Source of the DNA: Tamarix chinensis
Lineage: Eukaryota > Streptophyta > Magnoliopsida > Caryophyllales > Tamaricaceae
Reading direction: 5' to 3'
Length of the DNA stretch: 64,000 nucleotides
Assembly (NCBI GenBank): GCA_030549775.1
Contig: CM060174.1
Coordinates: 17,409,193-17,473,192, forward strand
How positions within the stretch are numbered: the stretch's first letter is position 1; every line of letters begins with the position of its first letter. The notes under the pieces were generated by a model. The model did no database searches, was not told where the DNA came from, and saw only the letters and a list, made by a program, of their open reading frames with translations. The position numbers were made by a program, and so were the translations under genes. Positions 50,043-62,699 of this stretch are shown piece after piece.

Positions 50043-51299
50043 CACTAATACTAGTTCCTACTAAAGGTAAAGTAGGGAATAATGAAAGTAATAAGAGGGA
50101 AGTTAACCCTAGTGTTTCTCTCTTATATGTGAACTAATTCTAACCTCTAAGGAGGTGTAGGAGCGTGCTCCAAGCTTGGTATCATTTAAACTAACAATGT
50201 TAAGGCCTAATATGTGTATTATGTGTTATGTTGTTGGCTATGTGTGTACTTTATGTGGTTATGAACTATGCACTTGTAGCGTAGCTTGCTAAGCATGGAG
50301 CTAAGGTAAGTTGTATGTGTTTTTATTGCATGTGTAATATGGTAATGTGACTTGTACTTGTATTATGCTTATGTAATATTACCCTATATGACATGCATAA
50401 TAGGAGACTTTATTTAGTATGATGTGGTGGGGAGAAGATAATAGAAGAAAAGAAATTGAGTTGACTAGATGGAAGTAAGAATGGCCTAAAGATCTCATGA
50501 CTTATAGGTGGATAAATAAAGGGATAATATGAACCAATTAAAAGGATGGACTAAATTATGTATGGGGAGTGTAAGGTTTGAATAAGGTGGTTAGTATTTG
50601 CATGTGGATGACTTTTACGTGAGAAAAGTTGACTTGAGGATTGAGTAAGGTGGAGGGAGAGTAGTCGGGGTGATTGGAGTCTATGTGTGAAAATAGTATG
50701 TAGGTTGGTATAAAGACACATGAGGGACTTGGCGAGGGTTTAGGACAAAAATCCTAAGTGGGGAAATTGTGGAAGGGAGAAATAAAGGAAGAGATTGGAG
50801 TAAGGGGTGAGAGTGGAAGGGTGTCATATGAAGGGTGAATGTGTGTCATATGGAAAGGGAAATGGTAAGTGAGGGTGATGAAGAGATGGCATATAAGAAA
50901 GGAGAGGTGCTAGGGTTTATCGTGGCCAACTAGTGTTTCGTGGCCACATGTGCAAAATGGGAGGTAAAGTTGGGATGTTGGGTGTGGATCAAGTGGGGTG
51001 ATGAGTTAGGAGAAAAGGGAGCATGGGTCATGTATGATAGAGAGAAGTTAGGCCATATAGGCCATATTAGGGTAATGATGAGTTAACCCAAATATATGAG
51101 AAAGTGGCCTCGACCCACATACATAAAAGTTTTGGCATTGATATAAGTAAGGAAAAGGGGGAAAGGATGTCTAGATGTTCTAGGAGGCGTAGAAATCCTA
51201 TGATATGGGACGAGATTTTTAGGATAATAGGTGTGGATGGGGTGTGTAAGTGGGAAGACCAAGGGGTATGCATGTCTAGTATGAAAGTATCTATTGAAG

Positions 51300-51720
51300 A
51301 AGATATGGATAAGATACTAATCATTTAAAGTGGAAGATTATTAAGCCGAGCCCAAACCAATCTACAGGCATAATGGTGGCTAGGTGCAGGGTGCCCTGAA
51401 GACCGATCCACTGGTGAATAATAATGGTCAGGTGCGAGTTGCCTTGGATGTTTTTGATCCACCAACTATAATAGTGTGGTATCCCAATTTCAATAAACCA
51501 AACCTTAATTAAAGATAATCCATGGAAAAGATACTAATTACTTACAGTGGAACACCATGAGTGTCGAGGCCAGACCGATCCACTAGCATAATAGTGGCCA
51601 AGAGCACATTGCCCTAGGTATCGATCCACCGGCAAATAATAGTAGCCACAAGAATTCTTCCCTAGATGTTTTCAAGTCATTGGCTATAATAGTGGGGTTC
51701 CCATACTCGTATGGACTTAA
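51300..51720 (+). repeat. two LTR-internal blocks of about 220 bp
   Basis: Blocks start GATACTAATCATTTAAAGTG (about 51311) and GATACTAATTACTTACAGTG (about 51530). Each holds GACCGATCCACTGG-like and CATAATAGTGGCC motifs and ends with ATAATAGTGGGGTTCCCA or similar. They are homologous to the three blocks in 37675-38460. Confidence 0.85.
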
Positions 51721-51885
51721 AATGAGAATGGTGTGAAATAGGGAGAATGATTAGAGATCTAATGATTATGTTTAACCGGATTGAATCACTACTTATACTA
51801 TCTATCTTTTATGTATGGCTTTAGTTGCATGGTTACCTACTTGCATTATTTGCCTTTCATGTATGGCCTTAGCTGCATGGTTACC

Positions 51886-51945
51886 TTGCTCAGTACATAG
51901 CATATTGATCACACATTTCATGGGTGCTTCTCATTCTCACGAGCA
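51886..51945 (+). repeat. conserved hairpin pair in family B LTR
   Basis: TTGCTCAGTACATAGCATAT and GCTTCTCATTCTCACGAGCA, at the same distance order from the LTR 3' end as in the other two copies. Stem positions have decayed by G-to-A or C-to-T changes. Confidence 0.7.
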
Positions 51946-52386
51946 AAGGTCCCTTTTGAGTTGGTGCAGATAGGAGATGCTATATTTGATGCCTATGACG
52001 CATTTGATGTGTCAAGTGGGGCTATGTGATCACCTATTGGACTTAGGATAAGGCCTAAGACCTAGTGTTGTTCGGACTCATCTTTTTAGTTTTTATCCTA
52101 TCTTACTATTTATATTATTCTTTCCCCTTAGGGGCTTTAGTATTGTATTTGTTTTCTAGTATGTAATGACTTGTTAATTACACACTCTAATTTCCTTTTT
52201 CAATTATGAATCATTATGATTTTATGTCTTAATAAATTTTATAACTCATGAAATTTCTAGCTTCATGGTCGGTGCGAGGTTGGTCGAGGGCCAGGCTTGT
52301 GTTAATCACAGTCGTAGCACCCTCCATTTTGGTGTATGGTCTTGTTCAAACAAAAAATATCAACTATGATTTTTGGGTGTGTTACA

Positions 52387-52799
52387 TAACTAACCTCCTC
52401 CTTCGTGGTAATTTAGGGGAATTGCCCTTGTGGGAATATACTCCTTGCTCTAAGAATGTTGGCATTTGGTACCAATGATTCCAAAATACCAACATGATCC
52501 TTATATCAATTTATAAGGCTTTAATTGCCCTATCTCTTCTTAGGTTATGGTCTTCTTCAAGACTCAACCCTCTAGAAACAGGTTAGTTCTCCATATTGAT
52601 TGAGGCTACATGTATAAATTCTTACAAAACCCCAAAGGTGAAAAAGAAAACGAAACAAGGAAGGTTAGAGTTCTAGTATGTGGGGAGAAATGGTGAAAGA
52701 TTTTTTTTATATGGTAAAAAATAGATGATGGTTTAATAAAAAATGGTCATGGGATTGTGAAGAACCAAAGTTACCAACCAAGATTTTTTATGCTAATTT
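52387..52799 (-). pseudogene. gag: gypsy gag N-terminal part and leader
   Basis: This lies between the insertion and the 5' LTR. The minus strand has a possible start near 52603 (ATGGAGAAC, then a stop). It continues SRGLSLEEDHNLRRDRAIKA and SPKLPRRRRL down to the insertion at 52386. The charged composition suits a gag N-terminus, but the assignment rests on position. Minus-strand CTGTATCAAATTAGC near 52790-52806 may be a decayed primer-binding site of the TTGGTATCAGAGC type. Confidence 0.5.
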
Positions 52800-53425
52800 G
52801 ATACAGAATGCTAAACATATTAGATTAAGCCAAGTTAGTATTGTAATTTGGGTAAATTCTAACAAAACCAAAAATGTAGTGAAGAGGTAAGCGGTTGAGA
52901 GATGAAATTAATCATCAAAAGCTTTCAAGATTAAGCACTTACACTAACCAACAAAGTTTCAACTCTTAGCTTAAATGGTGTAAGGTTTTGAAAAAATTAG
53001 AAGAATAAACCTGAACCTTGAGAAGGAGATTTTTGTGTCAACAACTAAAGGGTGTAATCTTCATCCAAAATTTTCCTCTCCCTTCATCTCTGTTACCTCT
53101 ATATATAGCTAATTTAGACATTTAGTAAGTACATTACAAATCTAACAAATGAGTAGATTTTGTTACACCCCAACCATAGTTTATACTAATACAAGTTAGC
53201 TAAGGTTACTACCCTCTACAATCATCTAGTTATGATTTTCCATGCAACCCATGAAATGTGCTTAGAAAGAATAAATTACATATTAGGAAAGTCTAACAAC
53301 ATACTTTGACTAGGTTTAGTTAAGAAAGGAAAACACTGGTTGATTGAAAGAAGGAAGTAGTCTCCTTAGCAGGTTGTAAATTTGTCTAGAATCTTGAGGT
53401 TGCTTCCCTATATTTTAAGCCTTAT
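52800..53425 (-). repeat. 5' LTR of the gypsy element
   Basis: It aligns with 33738-34405 along most of its length, including CAAGATTAAGCACTTACACT and GTTTCAACTCTTAGCTTAAA. It contains CCTCTATATATAGCTAATTT near 53095, an AT-rich TATA-like spot. The other LTR has CATCTATATATATTG at the corresponding place. Boundaries are approximate. Confidence 0.8.
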
Positions 53426-56396
53426 TACAAGGTATTTATCTCCCCAACATTATCTTCCCAAAGTCCCTTAATTCGGCACATGAAATAGGGCTACACAAGT
53501 TAGTCTACTTCAGTAGAAAATGATGGCATATAGGGGTAGATAAAATGTGGCTTTTAGTGAAGAATAATGGTGCCATAATAGAGTCAATTAGGAATAGCTT
53601 TATGGAGCCACAACATAGCCAAAATAGATCTAGCCATATATGGGCATTGACGACTTGTTTTGGTGTTTACATGGCTTTTCATGGCTCCTTGATAATCTTA
53701 TTATTTATTTACCCAAGTGAGATGAATTTTGGAGTCTTCAACTTTGGAAAACTTAATAAGTAGATTATCTTTATTTTAGGATTCTCTTACATTAGGTTGC
53801 TAATTTTTCTATTTTTTATTTATTGGTGCCTATTTTATTGAAGATAATACATTAGAGGAAAAAACATAATTGAGCTAATAGAAATTTTTTATTGGCTTCC
53901 TTTGATTACATTATGGCTTATGTCATGATTCGTGTAGCCTATTAAGCATATTCTTGCCTATGTATGCTAGTTTGTGTCCTCTTACTCTTCATTACATTCC
54001 ATCCTATTTTCTCTCTCTTCTCTTCACCTTAACTTGACCAAATAGAACTCTACTATCTCTATTCCAATTCTATCAACAACCTTCACCCCTTGCTTGTTGT
54101 TTTGTTTAACACATTTAGTTCAAGACACTACAATCTACCTTATTGACATTCCAGCCTCCAATTGAATGTTTTTTATTCAAGGGTGTCAAAAGACAAAATA
54201 CCCGCCCATCTTATTCATATGATGGTTGACAACCCCTTGTGCATCTTTATTATTTTGGTTGCGATGTTTTCATTAGTCTTGCAACACTTAGCATTTTCTT
54301 TATTTTACACCCACCTATCTCCTCTTCATTTGTGAGTTGAAGTTGTTCTTCACTCCTTTTTGTGGCAACAATTTTTAAATGCTTCCTCTTCATAATTACC
54401 TGGTTACTTTGATTTTCTCTTGAATAATTCCTTATCTAGCCTCTATAGATCTTTAGAACAATAAGGGATGTTAGATTTGTCATTAATTGTGAAGATTTTT
54501 ACCTATGTTGATCCCTTTTAACCCTCTCCCTTTTTCATAAGTTTTTATTCTTCCCTCTTCTATACTTTTTTATTTAACATATGATTTTTTTATTGTTCTT
54601 ATTTTTTTTATTTTGGTATTTTTGAAGGTGATCCCAATATTAATCTAAGATGGCCTTAGAGAAGGCATTTTATTATACTATTTCTGTATAGCTTGGAAGT
54701 ATATCTAACTACTCCATAAATGGTAGAATTTGTGTGTAAGAATGATAGGTTTATTTAGAGTAGAATTCTACTAAGCTTATGTATAGAAATTTTCATGTGT
54801 TATTATGTTAAAAAGTTAAAACATGTGATATATTTTATGGGAAATTTTCATGTAGGCTAACATGATAGAAATTGACTATCATATACATTGTTATCATATT
54901 CAAGATATAATGGTGTATGGGCATGAAAAGGTAGGTTAGAGGGCATGCTTTAATTTTTAAGCCATACAATTTATTTGATATGCAAGTGTGACTATTATGA
55001 TGTGATAATTTCCCAAGCATGTATTAGTGTTAAGCATGTTAGAAATTTCATATGAAGTTGTCAAAATGTTCTTTTTTTTAAGGGTGTTATGGTTTGAAAC
55101 TTGTGGAATGTGTATGTGAATGTTTGAAAGTAAGTTTGGATTATAAGTGCCTCCAGTCAACTAAAAGGTCATTTCAATTGATGTGTCCATGTGTACTATC
55201 AACTAATTCATGTTCTTAATCGACTAAATAGGTATCTGGCTTTTGTTGGTCAATTGAAGTGACACTTTAAGAGACTGATTGTTTGTATTTTATAGTGTCT
55301 TTTTTTTATATATTTGGACAATTTCCATGCTCTATCATCTAACTAACATAGGTGAATTACTTGTCAACTCATATATTATAATGGTTATCCAAATGCTTGT
55401 ATTTTTTTTTCTCACATCATTTATTCCTAGAACTACCTTAATTCTTAATTTGTTTGGTTAACCCTCCATCTTTTAGGTCTTGTTTGGACATGTGATTACC
55501 TTTGTTTTTATTTTATAACTTGTTGGACTTAGATGACGTTAGGGTTAATCTTGGAATAATTTGGAATAAATGATTTATAAGTGATGGAAATGGAATGGGT
55601 TTAATTTATTATTTAGGTTATGGTAGGATGCCTAACCCTAGAGTATGATGGCATTGATTATGGATAACCTTTTGATTATTAGTTGACTTGATTGTTATGA
55701 TAGCTGTTATTTTCCCTTTGAGGAATAATAATCTTAACTTAAATTAAATATTAATCGCTTAATGTGAAATGGTTGAGCATTTGGAAAGGTATCTGATGTC
55801 TTAGTAGAGATACTGAGCGCATAACTTGATCTTTAGATGAAATAACTCATTTCCACTCATAGGTAATCATAAAATCTCTAGAGTTATGCATAGTTAAGGA
55901 CTTGAGTGTTGAGATTGTGTATACATGACTTAGTTTGTGTGACATTTCTGACTTGATGTCAATTAGTTAGTGGGTATACATTAATTTATGTCATGCAACT
56001 TCCCTAATTTGATATATGGAGATTAGTGGTTTGATTTGTTGTGTTATTGTTATTCTTAGAAATCATTGCTCTCAATCATATGATTACATTCATCTCAAGA
56101 AATAACTTGTTTGTTTGAAAATATTTTAGATGCATTACTTAGAGCTCATCTTAAAAATCATTTTAGGGTTTTGCTCTAAGAATGAAAAAGTTGTGTTTAG
56201 AGTTGTGATTATTGTTAGCATTTCTAAGGTTTGGTCCATGATTTTTTCTCGTGGGGAAGTATACTTACCCTTGAATATTATGATTGCATATAAAAACTAT
56301 ATTCTAAGCATTGTTTGTTTTTGTGTCTAATGTTTAATATGAGCATGCTACCACATTGGAGGCAATATGATTTATTCAGTACAAGGAATTCACACT
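53426..56396 (+). other. unassigned DNA, partly family A-like LTR
   Basis: No gene recognised. The 53545-53763 open frame (72 codons) has no known family. From about 53930 to 54600 the sequence is pyrimidine-rich. At 55145-55265 there are CAGTCAACTAAAAGGTC and TTAATCGACTAAATAGG modules, as in family A LTRs in plus orientation. The sequence resumes at 59928 after the solo LTR and ends near 60406 with TAAATTATGGGTGTTATGA, a decayed plus-strand LTR end. So 53.9-60.4 kb may be one plus-strand LTR split by the insertion. Confidence 0.4.
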
Positions 56397-57624
56397 TGTA
56401 ATACCCCCACTTTTTATTACCAAAAAATTTCATTAAAATATTTATAGAAGTAGAAAACAACTAGAAAAAGATGGAGTGTTACTACCATACCTAACATAGG
56501 ATAGACATCTTTCACCTACCCCATATCAGATACAAGGCTAAACTAATCAAAATACTTAAAACAATAGAGTGCGCAAAAACAAAATTTAATTATAGAACTT
56601 CAAGAGTGTTTAAATTAGAGGACCCTAATAGATTTTGACCAATTTAGTACAAAATACAAGTAGATAAGGTATGGGGCTGCAATAAAATGAATTAGGGTAT
56701 GACACCCAATTTCAAATCTTGGTCCGGTGTAAACCCTACTAAAAAATTCTGAAGGTCCTTGGTCTCAAGCCCTTACCCAACTAAATTAGGCCCTTTAATA
56801 ACCATCCCTAAATACCTGCACACAGTCCTTAGCTTATGAGAATGAGTAAGTGATCAAGAAAACAAACACATTAGTACCATACATATTGAGTAAGCCATGT
56901 TGCTCCCTCAATGTAAACATAATTATAAAAATTTATCATACATGGATATAAAATATGACATGCATTCTGATAAGGCCATATATAAAGGTGGAAGTGCATA
57001 AAGACATCCCATGATGCACAATTCCAACAAAGCATAATACATCATGCTTAGTTTCAAATTATCATCATATAAGCACTTACACATATAATAGCAAGAGAGT
57101 GCCAGTAACCTCTGGGGTTTATTTCCAATTTTCTCATTCTTTAGGTTATATCACTTACTTATCCACATGTGAGATGAGTGAGTTAATCATTCAATCAATA
57201 TTCCATTCCACAACAAATTTGAAATTTTGACCATTAGCCAAGTGTACAACAATATTTTATTCATTTTGGTTTATCATACCATTACTTCCATTCCTAACCA
57301 AGTATTAACCATTTGCTTGGCCATCATTCTTAATTTACCAGCCAATTACTTGTTATCCATATTTTATTATCATTGAGCGATGGGTTGTACACCACCCCAT
57401 GGTCTAACACACCATGGAAGTCTATCCAAATAAGGGACATGAAGTCCAATTCAAAGCTAATCACCAAGTGGACATAAGCCCAGGCTAAAATCAATCACCA
57501 GAATGGACACAAGTCTAGGTCGAAGACAACTAATACAAACATAAGTCCAAACAAAAGCAAACCACCTAGGTAACTATACCCTTTAGTATGGATACCCCCT
57601 AGTACATCATCGATGTCAAGAGTA

Positions 57625-57704
57625 GGTAAGGAAATGGGACCTCTTAGGGTCCCACCTGAAGGTAAGGCAACGGGACCTCTTAGGGTCCCGCCTAAAGGTA
57701 AGGC
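57625..57704. repeat. tandem 2 x 36 bp repeat with GGGACC...GGTCCC hairpin
   Basis: Copy one is 57625-57660 and copy two 57661-57696, followed by a partial third unit. Each contains GGGACCTCTTAGGGTCCC, a perfect 6 bp stem with a 6 base loop. The related LTR at 41466-47335 has no duplicated hairpin at the matching place (about 45140-45180). Confidence 0.9.
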
Positions 57705-58204
57705 CTGAAAAAACCAAAAATGCTTGAAGGAAAACTAAGCCCCGATAGATAATTGAAGATCGTGTAACCTAGAACCATACTCAATATAACTTTATTTTGT
57801 TTTAAATGATTAGTATTTTATTCATAAGGATGGGTGATCATGCAAGGCCTATACAAAGCAACTAAGGTAATTTTCCATATTAGTCCATATCAATTATTTT
57901 CTTCCCATTTTCCTAACCATGTGGGTTTTCATTTGTTCTTGGCTAATATTATTCATATCCACCATATTATTTAATTAGATTCCATGCTAATTTTCATTAC
58001 TCTTTTCTCAATATCATCACATATTATAAGTGAAGTACCCATTTAGCTTTTACATTACTCATAGCATATACTATAAGTTATTATCTATTTTAATCCTTTC
58101 ATTTGGCTAATAATTCATGATAAAATATGTATTTTATCCCATCAATAATCATGCCATAGTTCTAAATATAGCCTCAAAGCATAATCAAACCAAGAAGGAA
58201 AAAA

Positions 58205-58510
58205 TCATATAAGATAGTCAAACCAGTCAATTGGTCTGGCCCATCAAGATGATCGGTTTGGGTCAACCACTTGATTGGTTTAACTCAACCAAAGCATGAT
58301 TTTCTTAAACTATTTCATCCCTTTGGAAACATCATTCGATTGTTCATAGACCAGTCAATCATTTCTACCCAATCAATAGATGAATTTAAGTAGAGAGCAA
58401 GACTAAGGTTTGTGCAGGTTTACCGGGTAATCGGTTGAATTAACTAATTAACTATTCTAGGAACCATTTGATCAGTTTGACCTAACTAGTTAATTGGTTT
58501 ACCCTAAAAC
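58205..58510 (-). repeat. degenerate 20 bp-class modules in LTR
   Basis: AACCAGTCAATTGGTCTGGC, CAACCACTTGATTGGTTTAA and TAACTAGTTAATTGGTTTAC among others. The block aligns with 45660-45950. Confidence 0.75.
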
Positions 58511-59639
58511 AACACTAAATAATTAGTTTCATGAACATTATTACATATAAATCATTCTTAACCAGATTTAGACATATATCAACCTATTATAACATATTTT
58601 CAATCGAATTAACTTGCATTTCAGAATATGGAATCATCATATCCTATTTTTACTCAAATCATGCCATCTAACAATCTGAATCACTTATACTAACTGTATT
58701 TCATTCACGCCAACATGCATAGCTCAAATAAAGGTAACACCTAATATGTAGGAATATTTACTTACCATTTTAGAAGAAAGAATCACTTAATGTGGGAAAA
58801 ATCCCCTTAAAGCCATAAATTTCAACTATGGGAATTCTCATATTTGAAAACCTTAAAACCAAAATATTAAATTCATACATTACACCAAAATTTTGTCAAA
58901 TTTTTGAACTTAAAAATGGAAAAAAATAACATACCACTTGAGTCAAAATAAGGAAGAAGCATAATTGGACCACTCCACCTTTTTCCCAGAATCTGACTCT
59001 TCCTTGCATAACAATTGAAATAAGAGAAAGCTAGAGATAGGATCAGAAAGGTGTGTGAAATTAGATTGGTAAGGCTTGAAGTATGAAGAGAAGGAAGTTG
59101 AATACAAGACTTAGAAATTTTGGTAGTTGAAAGAAAGGCTTATAGTAGAAATGATTAGGGCTATTGATAACCAACCAATTAAAGAGAAACATTGAGGGTT
59201 TAGGAATCAACTCAAAACCCTACCATTGACCATTTGAATTCAAGTAAAATGAATAGATTTTGTCTAGGATTCATTGACCTTTTCTCTAAAGCTCTAATGA
59301 TGTCTTTGAAGAACGTAGGCTAATTATACTAGAATTAGCATACACGAATGGAGTAATGGAAGGTCAGCATGGAAGGAATCTTCAAGATTCTCAGAGTCAT
59401 GTCTGAGATTGAAGCATTTGATCTCAGAATCATTTAGAGGAGAAAGGAGGAAAAAAACAATGCTGAGGTCATATCTCCCCTTAATTGTCATAATTGACTT
59501 CTAGATCAATTCGAGGTAATATTTTAGGTTAAATGCATCATAAAAATTGTTAGGAATCTCTTAGGGACAAATTAGCATGTGTTGGTCAGGTTCTATTTTT
59601 GTGTAAGGAATTTTTCAAAAAATTAAGCTAAAAAAATAT

Positions 59640-59790
59640 GACCATCTTGACAAACCAATCGATGGGTTTGGGTCTATAAGTAGACTATTCTACCACCATT
59701 CAATCAGTTTCCCCCAACAAGTCTATTGGTTTAGTCGAGAAATCCAAATTTGTTGAAACGATAAACAAGTCAATTAGTTTACTTGCAAAA
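59640..59790 (-). repeat. degenerate 20 bp-class modules, LTR 5' block
   Basis: CAAACCAATCGATGGGTTTG, CAACAAGTCTATTGGTTTAG and AACAAGTCAATTAGTTTAC. Equivalent to 47050-47185. Confidence 0.75.
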
Positions 59791-59927
59791 CTCAATAAAA
59801 TCTATTTTTAATATGATTTCAAATCTAATTTTGTCCCAAATCAAATCATAAAAATAAATCAAAAATAAAAGGCCCAAAATTGGCATAATTTCTCATTCAT
59901 CCATTTATAACAATATGGGGTATTAAA

Positions 59928-60406
59928 ATACTGATCATAGAACCTTTTAGATGTGTGTGTGTGCAATATAAAGTGGTTGAAGGATCTTAAAGAGCACTTT
60001 CCTAATAATTAGGATTATTTAGAGAGTAAGGGATCTTATTTTTGTGATCTTTATTATTTTTATTATGAAATGTAATTAGGTTAAGTAGGCAAACTAGTTT
60101 CATATAGTTGTGTGCTCCTTTTATGTTAGTTTTTCCTTGAACTCTTATTTTCCTATTATATTTTATTTATCCTATTGTGCAAGGGTTACATTATCTGCAT
60201 AACATTATTTATATTATTACTTTTTCTTACATTTAACTATATTGTTTGCTCTTCTTTTTGCTGCTTTATTTTTTGGATCTTACTTATTTTAACCTTAGAA
60301 CTTGACAATATCAAATATATGCTAAGTGTGATGGTAACACCTAATATTTTGTTATTTTTGCTCTTACAAAATTAAATTTATATATAGTAAATTATGGGTG
60401 TTATGA
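59928..60406 (+). other. continuation of the sequence split by the solo LTR
   Basis: Non-coding. It ends with TAAATTATGGGTGTTATGA, similar to the 3' ends of plus-strand LTRs in this window, and probably belongs with 53.9-56.4 kb. The open frame at 60175-60375 is T-rich and has no known product. Confidence 0.4.
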
Positions 60407-61260
60407 TATCAATATAAAAAATAGAAGTGCATGAAGGTAACCAAAAAACTGATAATTCAATACACGTCATTAACCAAACATGAATTAATTTCATTTTAAT
60501 TAGTCGAGTGGATACAAAAGTCAACTCAAAGATGTACAATGCTCATAATAATAGACTAAGTTAACACAATACTCTCCAACCGTAAAATCCAGAGTTATAT
60601 AAAGTATATTAGTTTCACTAGCATACTAAGGCATCATAGTACCCTCCAACCTAGGTCGGGTAGTACTAAAGTATCAATACCCCTAATAGAATAAAAGAGA
60701 GACTTACTACAATACAAAGGCACACTAGTGAAACAAAGCGAAAACAATGTCTCCTACCTTATATCTAAGGTGAGTAACCCTAACGAGTAAATCATTCCCA
60801 AATCTCTAGGTCTTTCCATATAAATATTAATATTTTATTTGGTGATCATGAATATCTCATCATACACAAATAATTTCAATTTTTGTACTTAACCATGTTT
60901 CTTTATTTCTAATTACTCATGCCAATCCTAAGGTTTAATTTCAAACCATAATTTAAGTCATCACTAAGATTAACCTAATAATCTACTAAGGTCATCTTAT
61001 GTTCAATAATTCACACTTAGGTGAATTATGTCAAAAAGAACCAAAACTTAATTGAAACTACGGTAGAGAAGAAAGAGGATGGAAGGTGGTGAAAGTGAGA
61101 GAAGAGAGAAGGTGATGCAAAAGGGTGGCGCATTAGAAGAAAAAATGAGACGGTGAAAAAAAAATGATAGAGTAGGAGAAAGAAAGGAGGAGAGAGAAAA
61201 ATGATCCAAAAGAATTTATTTAAGATGAAAATAACAAATTTTCATCCTAAATAAATTGCT
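60407..61260 (-). mobile_element. family C LTR fragment, minus strand
   Basis: The 60740-61030 part aligns with 25530-25800 and 18340-18600. All three share a GAGTAAAnCATT.CCnAATCTC element and a TCC(or TTC)GATTATTCACA-like element. It is followed by a purine-rich stretch (61040-61210), as expected for the reversed pyrimidine-rich zone. It is truncated at the right. Confidence 0.5.

Positions 61261-62699
<1,439 letters not shown>

Larger units (their letters stand above)
48263..52386 (+). mobile_element. solo-type LTR insertion, family B, within gag
   Basis: It starts TGTAATACCC and ends GGGTGTGTTACA. Flanks TAACC (48258-48262) and TAACT (52387-52391) form a 5 bp target duplication with one change. 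The length is 4.1 kb, with no gag or pol. A pyrimidine-rich zone (about 48560-49720) is followed by long ACT/ATT microsatellites, two blocks of about 220 bp (51300-51720) and the hairpin pair (51886-51945). This is the order of 35053-39064. Many long open frames here (48600-50137) result from low-complexity sequence. Confidence 0.88.
33738..53425 (-). mobile_element. Ty3/gypsy retrotransposon, minus strand, with three nested insertions
   Basis: Two copies of an LTR of about 0.63-0.67 kb bracket this unit: 33738-34405 and about 52800-53425. Both contain CAAGATTAAGCACTTACACT and GTTTCAACTCTTAGCTTAAA. Between them, reading on the minus strand, come gag (52387-52640 and 47336-48262), protease, RT, RNase H and integrase (41465 down to 34440). 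The reading continues exactly across three insertions, 48263-52386, 41466-47335 and 35053-39064. The host element without inserts would be about 5.7 kb, a normal gypsy size. The SLPPIRGIEHQID-type and PKAIVSDRD-type wording suits plant chromovirus-like gypsy elements. All genes are broken. Confidence 0.92.
56397..59927 (-). mobile_element. solo LTR, family A, minus orientation
   Basis: It starts TGTAATACCCCCAC and ends ATATGGGGTATTAAA (a decayed TTACA). Flanks ACACT (56392-56396) and ATACT (59928-59932) form a 5 bp target duplication with one change. At 3531 bp it has almost the same length as the LTR at 2333-5860, and the internal order is mirrored. It contains no gag or pol. Both ends align with the interrupted LTR at 41466-47335. 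Confidence 0.85.

Noticed and set aside
49720..50137. Poly-Thr, poly-Ile, poly-Ser and poly-Leu frames
   Set aside because: Translations of ACT and ATT microsatellites.
53545..53763. Small protein of 72 codons with a hydrophobic stretch
   Set aside because: No family recognised. It lies in repeat-rich DNA next to an LTR, so chance is the simplest explanation.
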